From the NCBI GenBank assembly GCA_029218465.1, contig JAQXRJ010000070.1:1-36949 (forward strand): a stretch of 36,949 bases of DNA, given 5' to 3'. This document shows, one piece after another, positions 1-8,427 of this stretch. The position numbers and the translations under genes are program-made. Every line of letters begins with the position of its first letter. Position 1 is the stretch's first letter. The notes beneath the pieces were generated by a model that saw nothing but the letters and a program-made list of their open reading frames with translations, searched no databases and had not been told where the DNA came from. The DNA is from a bacterium. Its GTDB lineage: Bacteria > Bacillota_I > Bacilli_A > RF39 > UBA660.

Positions 1-952
1 TCGTAGATACTGGACTTCCCTTTATTTTTTCTATTACTAAGAATAATAATCTTCCTCCATCAAAAGCTGGAAAAGGAATTAAATTAATGAAACCAACATT
101 TACTGATAGCAATGCTATTAATTGTATTACACTGGATAAACCAGCTTGTCTAGTTTCACCTACTACGCCATAAATTCCAACAGGACCACTTAAATTTTTA
201 AGACTTAGTACGCCTGTAAATAATGATTTAACAACTATACACATTTGCTTAATTAATGCGCCAAATTTTGTAAATGTATATTTTATTGACGGAATAATTC
301 CTTTTTCTATTCCTTGTGAAAATTCAAGACCATATTTATAAGTTTCTACTCCATCAATAGTTTGTTTTTCTGGTGTAATTTTATAATTTACTATATTACC
401 ATTTTGTTTTTCAATAGCAAATAAAACTTCATTTCCATCATTATATAAAGTTAAATAAATTTGAACATCATCAATAGTAGATGTTTTATGCCCATTAATA
501 CTGATAAACTTATCTCCTGACTCTAATCCAATATTTTGTGCAGGCATGTTATCTGTTACACCAGATATTGTTGGACTCATAATTGGAGCACCAAAAATAA
601 GTGCATAAGCAAATAATAATACTAGTGCTAATAAAAAGTTATTTCCCGCACCAAAGAACATTATCAAAAATCTTTGCCAAACTGGCTTAGAGTATATTTT
701 TCTATCTTTTGATATTCTCTTATCATCATCGACTTCTTCTCCTGCAAGTTGAACAAAGCCACCTATTGGAATTGCTCTTAAACAGTATTCTGTTTCTCCA
801 TTTTTACCTTTTTTACTAAGTATCTTCGGACCCATTCCTAAAGAAAACTCATACACATAAACTCCAAACATCTTGGCAAAAACAAAATGCCCAAATTCAT
901 GTACTAAAATTATAATTCCCAATATTAATATAAATATAATTAATGTTACCAT
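1..952 (-). CDS. rseP: RseP-family site-2 zinc metalloprotease, C-terminus cut by window edge (absent from ORF track)
   Basis: Minus-strand translation gives HEFGHFVFAK (HExxH), a PDZ-like segment (NIGLESGDKFISINGH), and VNVGFINLIPFPAFDGGR (NxxPxPxxDGG). It lies directly downstream of cdsA. ATG at 952. Confidence 0.93.
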   Translation of the reverse strand, partial: MVTLIIFILILGIIILVHEFGHFVFAKMFGVYVYEFSLGMGPKILSKKGKNGETEYCLRAIPIGGFVQLAGEEVDDDKRISKDRKIYSKPVWQRFLIMFFGAGNNFLLALVLLFAYALIFGAPIMSPTISGVTDNMPAQNIGLESGDKFISINGHKTSTIDDVQIYLTLYNDGNEVLFAIEKQNGNIVNYKITPEKQTIDGVETYKYGLEFSQGIEKGIIPSIKYTFTKFGALIKQMCIVVKSLFTGVLSLKNLSGPVGIYGVVGETRQAGLSSVIQLIALLSVNVGFINLIPFPAFDGGRLLFLVIEKIKGSPVST

Positions 953-967
953 TTCTTTTCCCCTTTT

Positions 968-1789
968 CTACAAAACACTTAAAAATATTAAAAATCCTAA
1001 AACTATAAATATAATGCTGTCTAATCTATCTAAAATACCACCATGTCCTGGTATTAAATTAGAAAAATCTTTTGTATCATAATATCTCTTTATTGCAGAG
1101 AATGATAAATCTCCAATTTGTCCTAATATAGTTAATATTAAGCTCATCATTACTACTGCTATAACACTAACATTAATCGAAGTTGTTTCTATAAAGAAAA
1201 TACTTCCTATAAAAGTTCCCATTATACTTCCCCCAATTGAGCCTTCTATTGTTTTATTAGGAGAAATAAGTGGTGCTAGCTTATTTTTACCAATTTTTCT
1301 ACCTGTTAGTAAAGCGAAAGTATCTGTAATGGTTGCTAATAATAAAATATATATTATATAAACCAAGCTATAATTTCTTAAAGCAATTATTACATTAAAA
1401 CTTATTCCAATAAATAACGTAGAACCAATTAAAAATAGTGCATCATTTATATTATACTTTTTACTATTGTTTACAAATACTATAGGTGTTATGTACGCAA
1501 ATATTAATACTGCTATTAATCTATAATCAAGTAAAAAATATGAATATCCACCACTTACATTATAGTTTGTTAGTGTTAAGAAAATTACAAGAATATAAGC
1601 TATAAATCTCATTATTATAGGAAATTCTTTTTTCTTTTTTCTTGCCTTAAATAGTTCATATAATCCCATACAAGCTAGAACTGACATTAGAATTGCAAAA
1701 GGAACTCTACCAATTAGTAAAAATGGTATAAATACAGCAATTAATACAACTGCACTAATTATTCTTTGTTTCAAATTAAACACCTCCAA
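968..1789 (-). CDS. cdsA: Phosphatidate cytidylyltransferase
   Basis: Multi-TM protein with C-terminal CdsA signature (GDLSFSAIKRYYDTKDFSNLIPGHGGILDRLDS). Lies between uppS and rseP. Confidence 0.95.
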   Translation of the reverse strand: MEVFNLKQRIISAVVLIAVFIPFLLIGRVPFAILMSVLACMGLYELFKARKKKKEFPIIMRFIAYILVIFLTLTNYNVSGGYSYFLLDYRLIAVLIFAYITPIVFVNNSKKYNINDALFLIGSTLFIGISFNVIIALRNYSLVYIIYILLLATITDTFALLTGRKIGKNKLAPLISPNKTIEGSIGGSIMGTFIGSIFFIETTSINVSVIAVVMMSLILTILGQIGDLSFSAIKRYYDTKDFSNLIPGHGGILDRLDSIIFIVLGFLIFLSVL

Positions 1790-2480
1790 ATCTTCTAGTT
1801 CTTTTTAAATATTCATCTATCGCTTTATCAAACTCTCCTTCATCAAAATCTGGAAAGTATTTATCTGTAAAATAGAACTCACTATAAGCCATTTGATATA
1901 ACATGAAATTACTTACTCTTAATTCTCCACTTGTCCTAATCATTAAATCAATTGGCTTTAAATTGTTATATAAGTATTTATAAAATGATTCTTTATTAAG
2001 TGTGTTCAAATCAATTTTATCTTCTTTATAAAGTTTTGCAATTTTCTTAGATGCATCAATTATTTCTTCACTACCACCATAATTTAAACAAATGTTTAAA
2101 ATACCTCCTGTATTTTGTTTCGTGTAATTCTGTATGTAGTTAATTGCCTCAATAACATCATCTCTTAAATTATCTTTTCTTCCAGAAATGACAACTTTAA
2201 TATTATTTTTATTGAAAGTATCAGCTTCTTTTTTAAAGTACTTAATTATCAAATTCATCAAGTAGTCTACTTCTTCTTTATCTCTCTTAAAGTTTTCAGT
2301 AGAAAAAGCAAATACGCTCAGCTGTTTAACACCTTTACTCAATATATGTTGTGAGATTTTTTTTAAAGTTTTACTCCCTTCTAAATGTCCTTCACTTCTT
2401 TTTTTTCCTCTTTCCTTAGCCCATCTACCATTGCCATCCATTATAATTGCTACATGAGCAGGTATATTACTATCTATCAT
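1776..2480 (-). CDS. uppS: Undecaprenyl diphosphate synthase (isoprenyl transferase)
   Basis: HVAIIMDGNGRWAKERG, FAFSTENFKR and DLMIRTSGELRVSNF motifs. Confidence 0.96.
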   Translation of the reverse strand: MIDSNIPAHVAIIMDGNGRWAKERGKKRSEGHLEGSKTLKKISQHILSKGVKQLSVFAFSTENFKRDKEEVDYLMNLIIKYFKKEADTFNKNNIKVVISGRKDNLRDDVIEAINYIQNYTKQNTGGILNICLNYGGSEEIIDASKKIAKLYKEDKIDLNTLNKESFYKYLYNNLKPIDLMIRTSGELRVSNFMLYQMAYSEFYFTDKYFPDFDEGEFDKAIDEYLKRTRRFGGV

Positions 2481-2544
2481 ATTTCTCTCCTATAGATATT
2501 ATTATAATATAAAATTATAATAACTACAACTTTTTTGAAAAGAA

Positions 2545-2567
2545 AAAACTACTATACAGTAGTTATT
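2545..2567 (-). terminator. Rho-independent terminator after rpsU
   Basis: Minus strand aactactgtatagtagttttttc: perfect inverted repeat followed by a T run. Confidence 0.75.
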
Positions 2568-2570
2568 CTA

Positions 2571-2768
2571 TTAATAATCTCTATTTGCTCTATTTCTTTT
2601 TTGAGCATTCTTTATACCAGCCTTTTTTGCTTCTCTTCTTTTAATTCCTGGCTTAGAATAAAATTCTCTTTTACGTTTCTCAGAAGGGACTCCGTCTCTT
2701 GCTAATTTTTGCTTAAATCTTTTTAATGCCACATCTAATCCACCATTTTTTACAGGTACTCTTGTCAT
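2571..2768 (-). CDS. rpsU: Ribosomal protein bS21
   Basis: 65 aa basic protein, LxRFKxKLARDGVPSEKRKREFYxKPxxKRREAKKAG. Confidence 0.95.
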   Translation of the reverse strand: MTRVPVKNGGLDVALKRFKQKLARDGVPSEKRKREFYSKPGIKRREAKKAGIKNAQKRNRANRDY

Positions 2769-2874
2769 TCAACTTCCCCTCCTTCCGTGTTTAACTAGAA
2801 CAAATTGTACCATAAAAACATTATAAATTCAACATATTTTTATTTTTTTTCTACAAAATTCGACAAAAAGTTAA

Positions 2875-4527
2875 CTATACTTCCTGAATTACTGTAATTA
2901 TCATTGGTTTACTTTCTGTTTCTTTATAATAATATTTGCCAAGTTTATCTCTCACTTCATTTTTAATATTTGTATAATCTACTCTTTGATTATCAATTTC
3001 AATATTATCTTTAATTATTTCAAGACTTATATCTTGCGTTTCTTTAATTAAGTCTCCACTTTCTTTAACATATACAAATCCTCTCGTTAGAACTTCAGGG
3101 CCAGCTAGGATTTGTTTTGTTTTTTTATCAAGCGTGCAACTAATTATTACAATACCATTTTCACCAAGCATTTCTCTATCTTTTAATACTAAATCTCCAA
3201 TATCTCCTTGACTTTTACCATCAATTAATATTTCATCAACTTCAATATGTTCAAAACTCTCAACAAGTTTTCCATCTTGAAACTCTACTACATCTCCATT
3301 TTGTTTTAAAATTATATTTTCTTTTGGGATTCCAACTGACTCGGCAACCTCTGCATTCATGACTTGATGACGATATTCTCCTTTTACAGGGAAATAATAT
3401 TTAGGATTCATTAAGTTAATCATTAGCATTAGATCTTCACGAGATGCATGATGAAGTAAATGCTTTTTAGCTGATAGACAAACCGCACTTACATTAGCCA
3501 TAGCAATTTCATCCATAACAAGAGCAAGCCTTCTCTCAATTCCTTCATAACTGGGCTCAGTTATAAAAATAGTATCCGTTTCCTTTAATTTAATATATTT
3601 ATCAAATCCCTTTATAATTCTCTCCAAATTCATAAATGGTTTTTCTTTCTCATCACTAATTAATACAACTACATCCTTATCATCTAAATTAGATAAATCA
3701 CCAATTCTTTCTTTGTCAAAGGTAATGTAACCCATATCAATTGATTTATTAATTAAATTTTGCAAAGTTTTCCCCATTATTACAACTTTTCTTTTTGTTT
3801 TTAAAACTTCATTAAATATTTCTTGTACACGATATATATGTGCTGTAAATATAGTTGCTATTATTCTATCAGGATTTTTCACTAAAACTTCTCTTATAAA
3901 GTCACTTACTCTATTATTAGGACTTGTATGACCAGGTTTTTCAGCATACATAGATTCGCTAAGTAGACAAAGTACTCCTTGTTTTCCTACATAAGCAAGT
4001 TTGCCTATATCGGTTTTATAATTATTCACCATTGTTGAATCAAACACAAAATCTCCAGTGTAAACTATTGCACCATCTTTTGTATATAAAACATAGCATA
4101 CAGAATCAGGTATTGAGTGTGTAACACTTATAGGAAAAATTGAAAGGTCTCCAAATGATATTTTAGAATGAGGTCTGATTTCTTTTAAGTTATTAGCTTT
4201 AATATTATTTTCATCTAAATCTGACTTTAATATTTCCATTGTAAATTTAGTTGCATATACTGGTAAATTTGGTAAATCATATAAAATATCTGCAACAGCT
4301 CCCATATTTGAATCATGTCCGTGAGTTAAGAAAAGCCCTTTAATTCTATTAATGTTGTTTTTAATATAAGTATAGTCTGGTAATATGTAATCTACACCCA
4401 ACATCTTTTCATTACCATATTTTAAACCGGCATCAAATATAAATACATCATTATCCACATCTACAACATACATGTTTTTTCCATTTTCATTTAGGCCACC
4501 TAAACTAAATATTTTTATTTTACTCAT
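2875..4527 (-). CDS. RNase J-family (J2-like) metallo-beta-lactamase ribonuclease with degenerate metal-binding motifs
   Basis: Full-length RNase J architecture (SLGGLNENGKNMYVV, HSIPDSVCYVLYT, VYTGDFVFD, PKYYFPVKGEYR). The canonical HxHxDH motif reads HGHDSN. Confidence 0.85.
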   Translation of the reverse strand: MSKIKIFSLGGLNENGKNMYVVDVDNDVFIFDAGLKYGNEKMLGVDYILPDYTYIKNNINRIKGLFLTHGHDSNMGAVADILYDLPNLPVYATKFTMEILKSDLDENNIKANNLKEIRPHSKISFGDLSIFPISVTHSIPDSVCYVLYTKDGAIVYTGDFVFDSTMVNNYKTDIGKLAYVGKQGVLCLLSESMYAEKPGHTSPNNRVSDFIREVLVKNPDRIIATIFTAHIYRVQEIFNEVLKTKRKVVIMGKTLQNLINKSIDMGYITFDKERIGDLSNLDDKDVVVLISDEKEKPFMNLERIIKGFDKYIKLKETDTIFITEPSYEGIERRLALVMDEIAMANVSAVCLSAKKHLLHHASREDLMLMINLMNPKYYFPVKGEYRHQVMNAEVAESVGIPKENIILKQNGDVVEFQDGKLVESFEHIEVDEILIDGKSQGDIGDLVLKDREMLGENGIVIISCTLDKKTKQILAGPEVLTRGFVYVKESGDLIKETQDISLEIIKDNIEIDNQRVDYTNIKNEVRDKLGKYYYKETESKPMIITVIQEV

Positions 4528-4542
4528 TATATATCTCCTTTC

Positions 4543-5211
4543 TTATTTATTAGCTAATTTTTTTAATGCATCTCTTGCTGCATTTTGTTCTGATTCTTTT
4601 TTACTACTTGCTATTCCTTTACCATATGTAATATCATCTATTTTTACAATCGTTGTAAATTCTTTATTATGTGAAGGGCCTTGTTCATCAATAAGTTCAT
4701 AATTCAGGCTTTTTTTACTTGTCTGAACATATTCTTGTAATGCTGATTTATAATCACTAAAAAAAACTTTATTTGGATCTTCTATATAAGGTCCTATAAT
4801 ATTGGTTAATACTTTCTTTACAATATCAAAACCTAAATCTATGTATATTGCTCCCATTAATGCTTCAAATATATCTGCAAGTATTACTTTTTTAAATCTT
4901 CCTCCAGATTCTTCTTCTCCGCGTCCTACTCTAATATATTTGCTTAAATCTAAATCTTTTGAATATTCATATAAAGCATTTTCACATACATAACTAGCTC
5001 TTAATTTAGTCATTTCTCCTTCTGATACATCTTTTTTATTATATAAATAATCGCTACTAACAAGTTCTAAAACTGCATCTCCTAAAAATTCTAGTCTTTC
5101 ATAATCCTTTCCATATTTATGTTCATTCGCATAAGAAGAATGACTAAAAGCTATTTCGTATAAATTTATATTTTTTGGTTTTATTTTTAATTTTTGAAAT
5201 AACTCATTCAT
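4543..5211 (-). CDS. rnc: Ribonuclease III
   Basis: RLEFLGDAVLEL signature plus C-terminal dsRBD (SALQEYVQ...KESEQNAARDAL). Confidence 0.96.
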   Translation of the reverse strand: MNELFQKLKIKPKNINLYEIAFSHSSYANEHKYGKDYERLEFLGDAVLELVSSDYLYNKKDVSEGEMTKLRASYVCENALYEYSKDLDLSKYIRVGRGEEESGGRFKKVILADIFEALMGAIYIDLGFDIVKKVLTNIIGPYIEDPNKVFFSDYKSALQEYVQTSKKSLNYELIDEQGPSHNKEFTTIVKIDDITYGKGIASSKKESEQNAARDALKKLANK

Positions 5212-5245
5212 AAAATCACCTAACTAATTGTACAACAAAACTAAA

Positions 5246-5281
5246 AAAAAAACAAATATACTGATATTAATATTTGTTTTC
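5246..5281 (-). terminator. Rho-independent terminator at the end of the OLE/oapA/glycosidase operon
   Basis: Minus strand aaacaaatat...atatttgttttttttttt inverted repeat plus T run. Confidence 0.7.
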
Positions 5282-5305
5282 AATACGAAATAAAAATAAT
5301 TAAAT

Positions 5306-6562
5306 TTATTCAACAACTATCCAAGCATCTGGAATAGGTCTAGTTTTAGGTTGAAATGATCCATTCATCGGCTTTGAAATAAGTTTGCTGTTAAGGGCCA
5401 TTCCCGTAGATGTGCCACCATCCATATTAGCAGCATTTACTGCTCCATAGTCAACCATTATTCCTGCTAAGTCAACCATATCAGCTCCTGGTGAAGATTT
5501 TTGTCTTCCATCTATTGTAAGAAGAAGCACTATACCGTCTTCTCTTTGTCCAATTGCAGTACGAGGTGCGATTCCCCATCCTCCATTTCCTTTAATAAAT
5601 GAAGCTTTTCCATTAACAACAAGGAATGGTCCATATTGAATACCATCTCTTATGCCTGCAGCAAGCGCTTGATCTGCATTCATAGATGTTGATAATATAA
5701 GTTTATTGTTTTTATCAAATCCTACAAGTCCACCATAACCTCTTCCCCATGTATTGTTTAATACAAGCTTGCCTTGTGAAATAACATATCCTCTTGGAAC
5801 TCCTCCATAGCTATTATAACCAGGATCAACAAATCCGGAAGCATTAATTCCCAAAACTGCATTATATCTAGCAGTTATATCAATTAAATATTGTCCGCGT
5901 GAGGTATTTAAATTATATCCAATGTTTTTTGCTGTACCTATATGAACTTTAGAAGGATCGTATACTACTGCAAGTTTACCCTTATAACCATCTCTATTTA
6001 TATCAATTATCTTATACAAATCATTGCCTTCATCTTTTGTTAAAACTTGTTCTTCAAATTCATTTTTAAAAATAATTTTATTAAAGTCAATTTCACCTAT
6101 GGTAACCATATCTAAATCCGTTTCTTCATTTGATTCAATAACAACATTATTATTTAGAACTGAATTAACAATATCATCATTATAAAACCATGTTGCTAAA
6201 TACTGATGTTCCATGGTTGTCATCGCAGAGGTTATAAGCCAATTTCTAAAAGTATGATTTGGTCCATAAAATATTATCATTACAATTGATGCGCACGCAT
6301 AATAAAAAATAAAGAATAGTGCAATTATTACTTTCCAAATTTTTTTTAAACGTCTTCCTTTAATTTTGAAACATAATACTATACCAACTATAAAACTTAT
6401 AAATAATATAACTGATAATATTAATAACACAATGGATAATGGTTTTGTTATTAAATTATTACTAAATAAAGACACAATATATAAACAAACAGTTATGGGA
6501 AAAAGAAATGAATTGATTAAAACTAGTCTTCTTCCAATACCACTATTTTTCTTCTTGTTCAT
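5306..6562 (-). CDS. Phosphodiester glycosidase (NAGPA / DUF2233-type) with N-terminal TM segments
   Basis: NASGFVDPGYNSYGGVPRGYVISQGKL, APRTAIGQREDGIVLLLTIDGRQ and AANMDGGTSTGMALN match the NAGPA fold. The track ORF start (6655) is probably too long; MNKKKNS at ~6562 has an RBS (agagagg). Confidence 0.85.
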   Translation of the reverse strand: MNKKKNSGIGRRLVLINSFLFPITVCLYIVSLFSNNLITKPLSIVLLILSVILFISFIVGIVLCFKIKGRRLKKIWKVIIALFFIFYYACASIVMIIFYGPNHTFRNWLITSAMTTMEHQYLATWFYNDDIVNSVLNNNVVIESNEETDLDMVTIGEIDFNKIIFKNEFEEQVLTKDEGNDLYKIIDINRDGYKGKLAVVYDPSKVHIGTAKNIGYNLNTSRGQYLIDITARYNAVLGINASGFVDPGYNSYGGVPRGYVISQGKLVLNNTWGRGYGGLVGFDKNNKLILSTSMNADQALAAGIRDGIQYGPFLVVNGKASFIKGNGGWGIAPRTAIGQREDGIVLLLTIDGRQKSSPGADMVDLAGIMVDYGAVNAANMDGGTSTGMALNSKLISKPMNGSFQPKTRPIPDAWIVVE

Positions 6563-7166
6563 TTTGTAACACTTCCTCTCTAGTTGATGTTGTATTCTTT
6601 CCAGAAAAATTCCCATCAGAGTTATAGTCAATATATTCAGTAATATAACCATCAAATTCCTTTAATTCAAATGAACTATCAGCAGAATACTCCTTAATTT
6701 TTGAAACCGTTGTGTTATATAGTTTAACAACATCCACATATATATTTATACATTTTTCATATGTTTGAGAATAAGAAGAACAAGCTCTATCTGCCTTGCC
6801 GTTTACATATCTTTTTCCACAACTTTTGTTTAAAACTTTAAATGAAGATATCTGTTCTATCTGTTCTGTCGTACTATTTAAAAGGGAATTTATTCTGTCA
6901 TAATTTTTAAGTAATTTATCATAATAGTTACTCTCATTTAAAAGAGTTACAAGTTCTGTTAAATTTTTGTTATAGTCTTCTATCTTGTCTTCAAATTTTT
7001 CATACTCATTTACAATACTAGTCATAATTTTATTTGTTTCCTGTTTATCCTTTTTATAGGATTCAAGCAAAGACTTAACGCCAAATATAAGACCAGTCAT
7101 AATTAGCACAACCAATAACACTACACAAATAATAATTATTAAAGTACTTTTATTTTTTTCTTTCAT
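6543..7166 (-). CDS. Single-TM anchored, coiled-coil extracytoplasmic protein of unknown function
   Basis: N-terminal TM (STLIIIICVVLLVVLIMTGLIFGV) followed by a charged helical region. Start MKEKNK at ~7166, RBS gaggtg overlapping the oapA stop. Confidence 0.65.
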   Translation of the reverse strand: MKEKNKSTLIIIICVVLLVVLIMTGLIFGVKSLLESYKKDKQETNKIMTSIVNEYEKFEDKIEDYNKNLTELVTLLNESNYYDKLLKNYDRINSLLNSTTEQIEQISSFKVLNKSCGKRYVNGKADRACSSYSQTYEKCINIYVDVVKLYNTTVSKIKEYSADSSFELKEFDGYITEYIDYNSDGNFSGKNTTSTREEVLQNEQEEK

Positions 7167-7177
7167 ATAATTACACC

Positions 7178-7768
7178 TCAACTACTTAAATTAAAAAATG
7201 ATATAAATCTTGAAAAATTATATAATATAATATTACTCTTATTAATTGCAAAACTTTTACCAAATGCTTTTCCACCTATAGTTAGTGCTGCAACAAAACC
7301 AGTAATAATAAGCGTTGTAATAAAATTTTCAAAAGAAAAATTACTTGCAAGCATTAAAGCTATTGAAGAACATAAAGCTCCACTTATTATTCCACAGATA
7401 TCACCAATAACATCATTACAAAAACTTGATAATTTATCTGCGTTTTTAATAAATTTTACAGCTAATTTTGCACCTTTTACATTTCTTGATGCCATTGAAT
7501 TAAATGTTTTAATATCTGCAACTGTAACGCTTATTCCAATCATATCAAATAAAATTCCAATAAATATTACCACAATCAATAATATTAAGCTGATTATTAT
7601 ACCAACATTATCAATAATTAACTCAGATAAAAATGAAAATAAAATTGATATAAAAAATGCACATATGGTTATAATTCCTACCCACTTATAATCAATTAAT
7701 TTTTTATTTGATACTTTTTTCTTCTTAACTTTCTTTGAATACTTCTCCTTATATTCTTTTTTTTTCAT
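7178..7768 (-). CDS. oapA: OLE-associated protein A-like four-TM membrane protein
   Basis: 196 aa, about four hydrophobic segments. Contains FDMIGISVTVADIKTFNSMASRNVKGAKLAVKFIKNADKLSSFCNDVIGDICGIISGA, including a DxxxD motif. Lies immediately downstream of the structured ~550-nt RNA region. Confidence 0.78.
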   Translation of the reverse strand: MKKKEYKEKYSKKVKKKKVSNKKLIDYKWVGIITICAFFISILFSFLSELIIDNVGIIISLILLIVVIFIGILFDMIGISVTVADIKTFNSMASRNVKGAKLAVKFIKNADKLSSFCNDVIGDICGIISGALCSSIALMLASNFSFENFITTLIITGFVAALTIGGKAFGKSFAINKSNIILYNFSRFISFFNLSS

Positions 7769-7802
7769 AATATCACCAATTAATGAAATGGTATTAATAT
7801 AG

Positions 7803-8352
7803 TAAACTCTGTACCTTAGGTCAAGTTGGATTTCCCTTATTCTTACTTCTCGTTACCAAGAAAGCCGTTCCCATTTAAAAGAATAAATAGTAAGTCACCT
7901 TATCTATGACTTGATTGCCACTTAGTGTACACTGCAATCCTATATTAATCTGCATTCTAGAGGTTTTCCCCAACAATACCCCCAACTACTAGTACTTTTT
8001 TGCAATAATAGTTTCAAGTAGCAATACCAAAATAAATGTGTACGCATAAATATTGGCTGTCTCTATTCCCTATCATCACTCAAGTCAAGCTACACTATCC
8101 ATAGCTTTCACTACAAGATAGGTTTAATCCTAAGTCGTAATCAGTCTTCAAAAGAAGCTTTTCACAAAAATAGGTCTCAACGAATAAATGGGTCGATTAT
8201 CGTATGCCATTACGGTCGCCCATGAATTCTTCATATTCAGCACCCACCCCAAACTGGGCGTAAGAAGCAGGCACCAAACGTTTCACAGATATGCTCTTTA
8301 ACGATATTTTACCCTCGTCCTCGTAATTATGTATTGACTAGAATAATGTACC
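7803..8352 (-). ncRNA. ole: Candidate OLE RNA (ornate, large, extremophilic RNA)
   Basis: ~550 nt without a convincing ORF and less AT-rich than other intergenic DNA. Stems found by eye: closing helix 7815-7824 with 8334-8341; ttattctt/aagaataa 7837-7844/7879-7886 enclosing a GUAA-capped stem 7846-7864; 7892-7897/7907-7912; 8087-8093/8101-8107; nested 8188-8196/8216-8223 with inner 8201-8204/8211-8214. Immediately upstream of an OapA-like gene. Confidence 0.8.
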
Positions 8353-8358
8353 ATTTCT

Positions 8359-8364
8359 ATTATA
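8359..8364 (-). promoter_or_regulatory. Putative -10 box for the OLE RNA transcript
   Basis: Perfect TATAAT on the minus strand just upstream of the RNA 5' end. The -35 is weak (T-rich, overlaps the upstream terminator T run). Confidence 0.5.
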
Positions 8365-8381
8365 GTTTAACATAGAGGTAA

Positions 8382-8425
8382 AAAAAAATAAAGACCATAA
8401 CCTAAAGATTATAATCTTTATTATA
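8382..8425 (-). terminator. Terminator after the Ig-repeat surface protein
   Basis: Minus strand ataaaga...tctttat followed by a long T run. Confidence 0.6.
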
Positions 8426-8427
8426 AA

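Noticed and set aside
873-1082. Plus-strand ORF 873..1082
   Set aside because: Spans the rseP-cdsA junction on the opposite strand; low-complexity I/N-rich translation.
7803-8352. The structured region as RNase P RNA, tmRNA or 6S RNA
   Set aside because: I could not find RNase P class B hallmarks (e.g. GAGGAAAGUCC), a tmRNA CCA end or a tag ORF. It is too long for 6S. OapA adjacency favours OLE.
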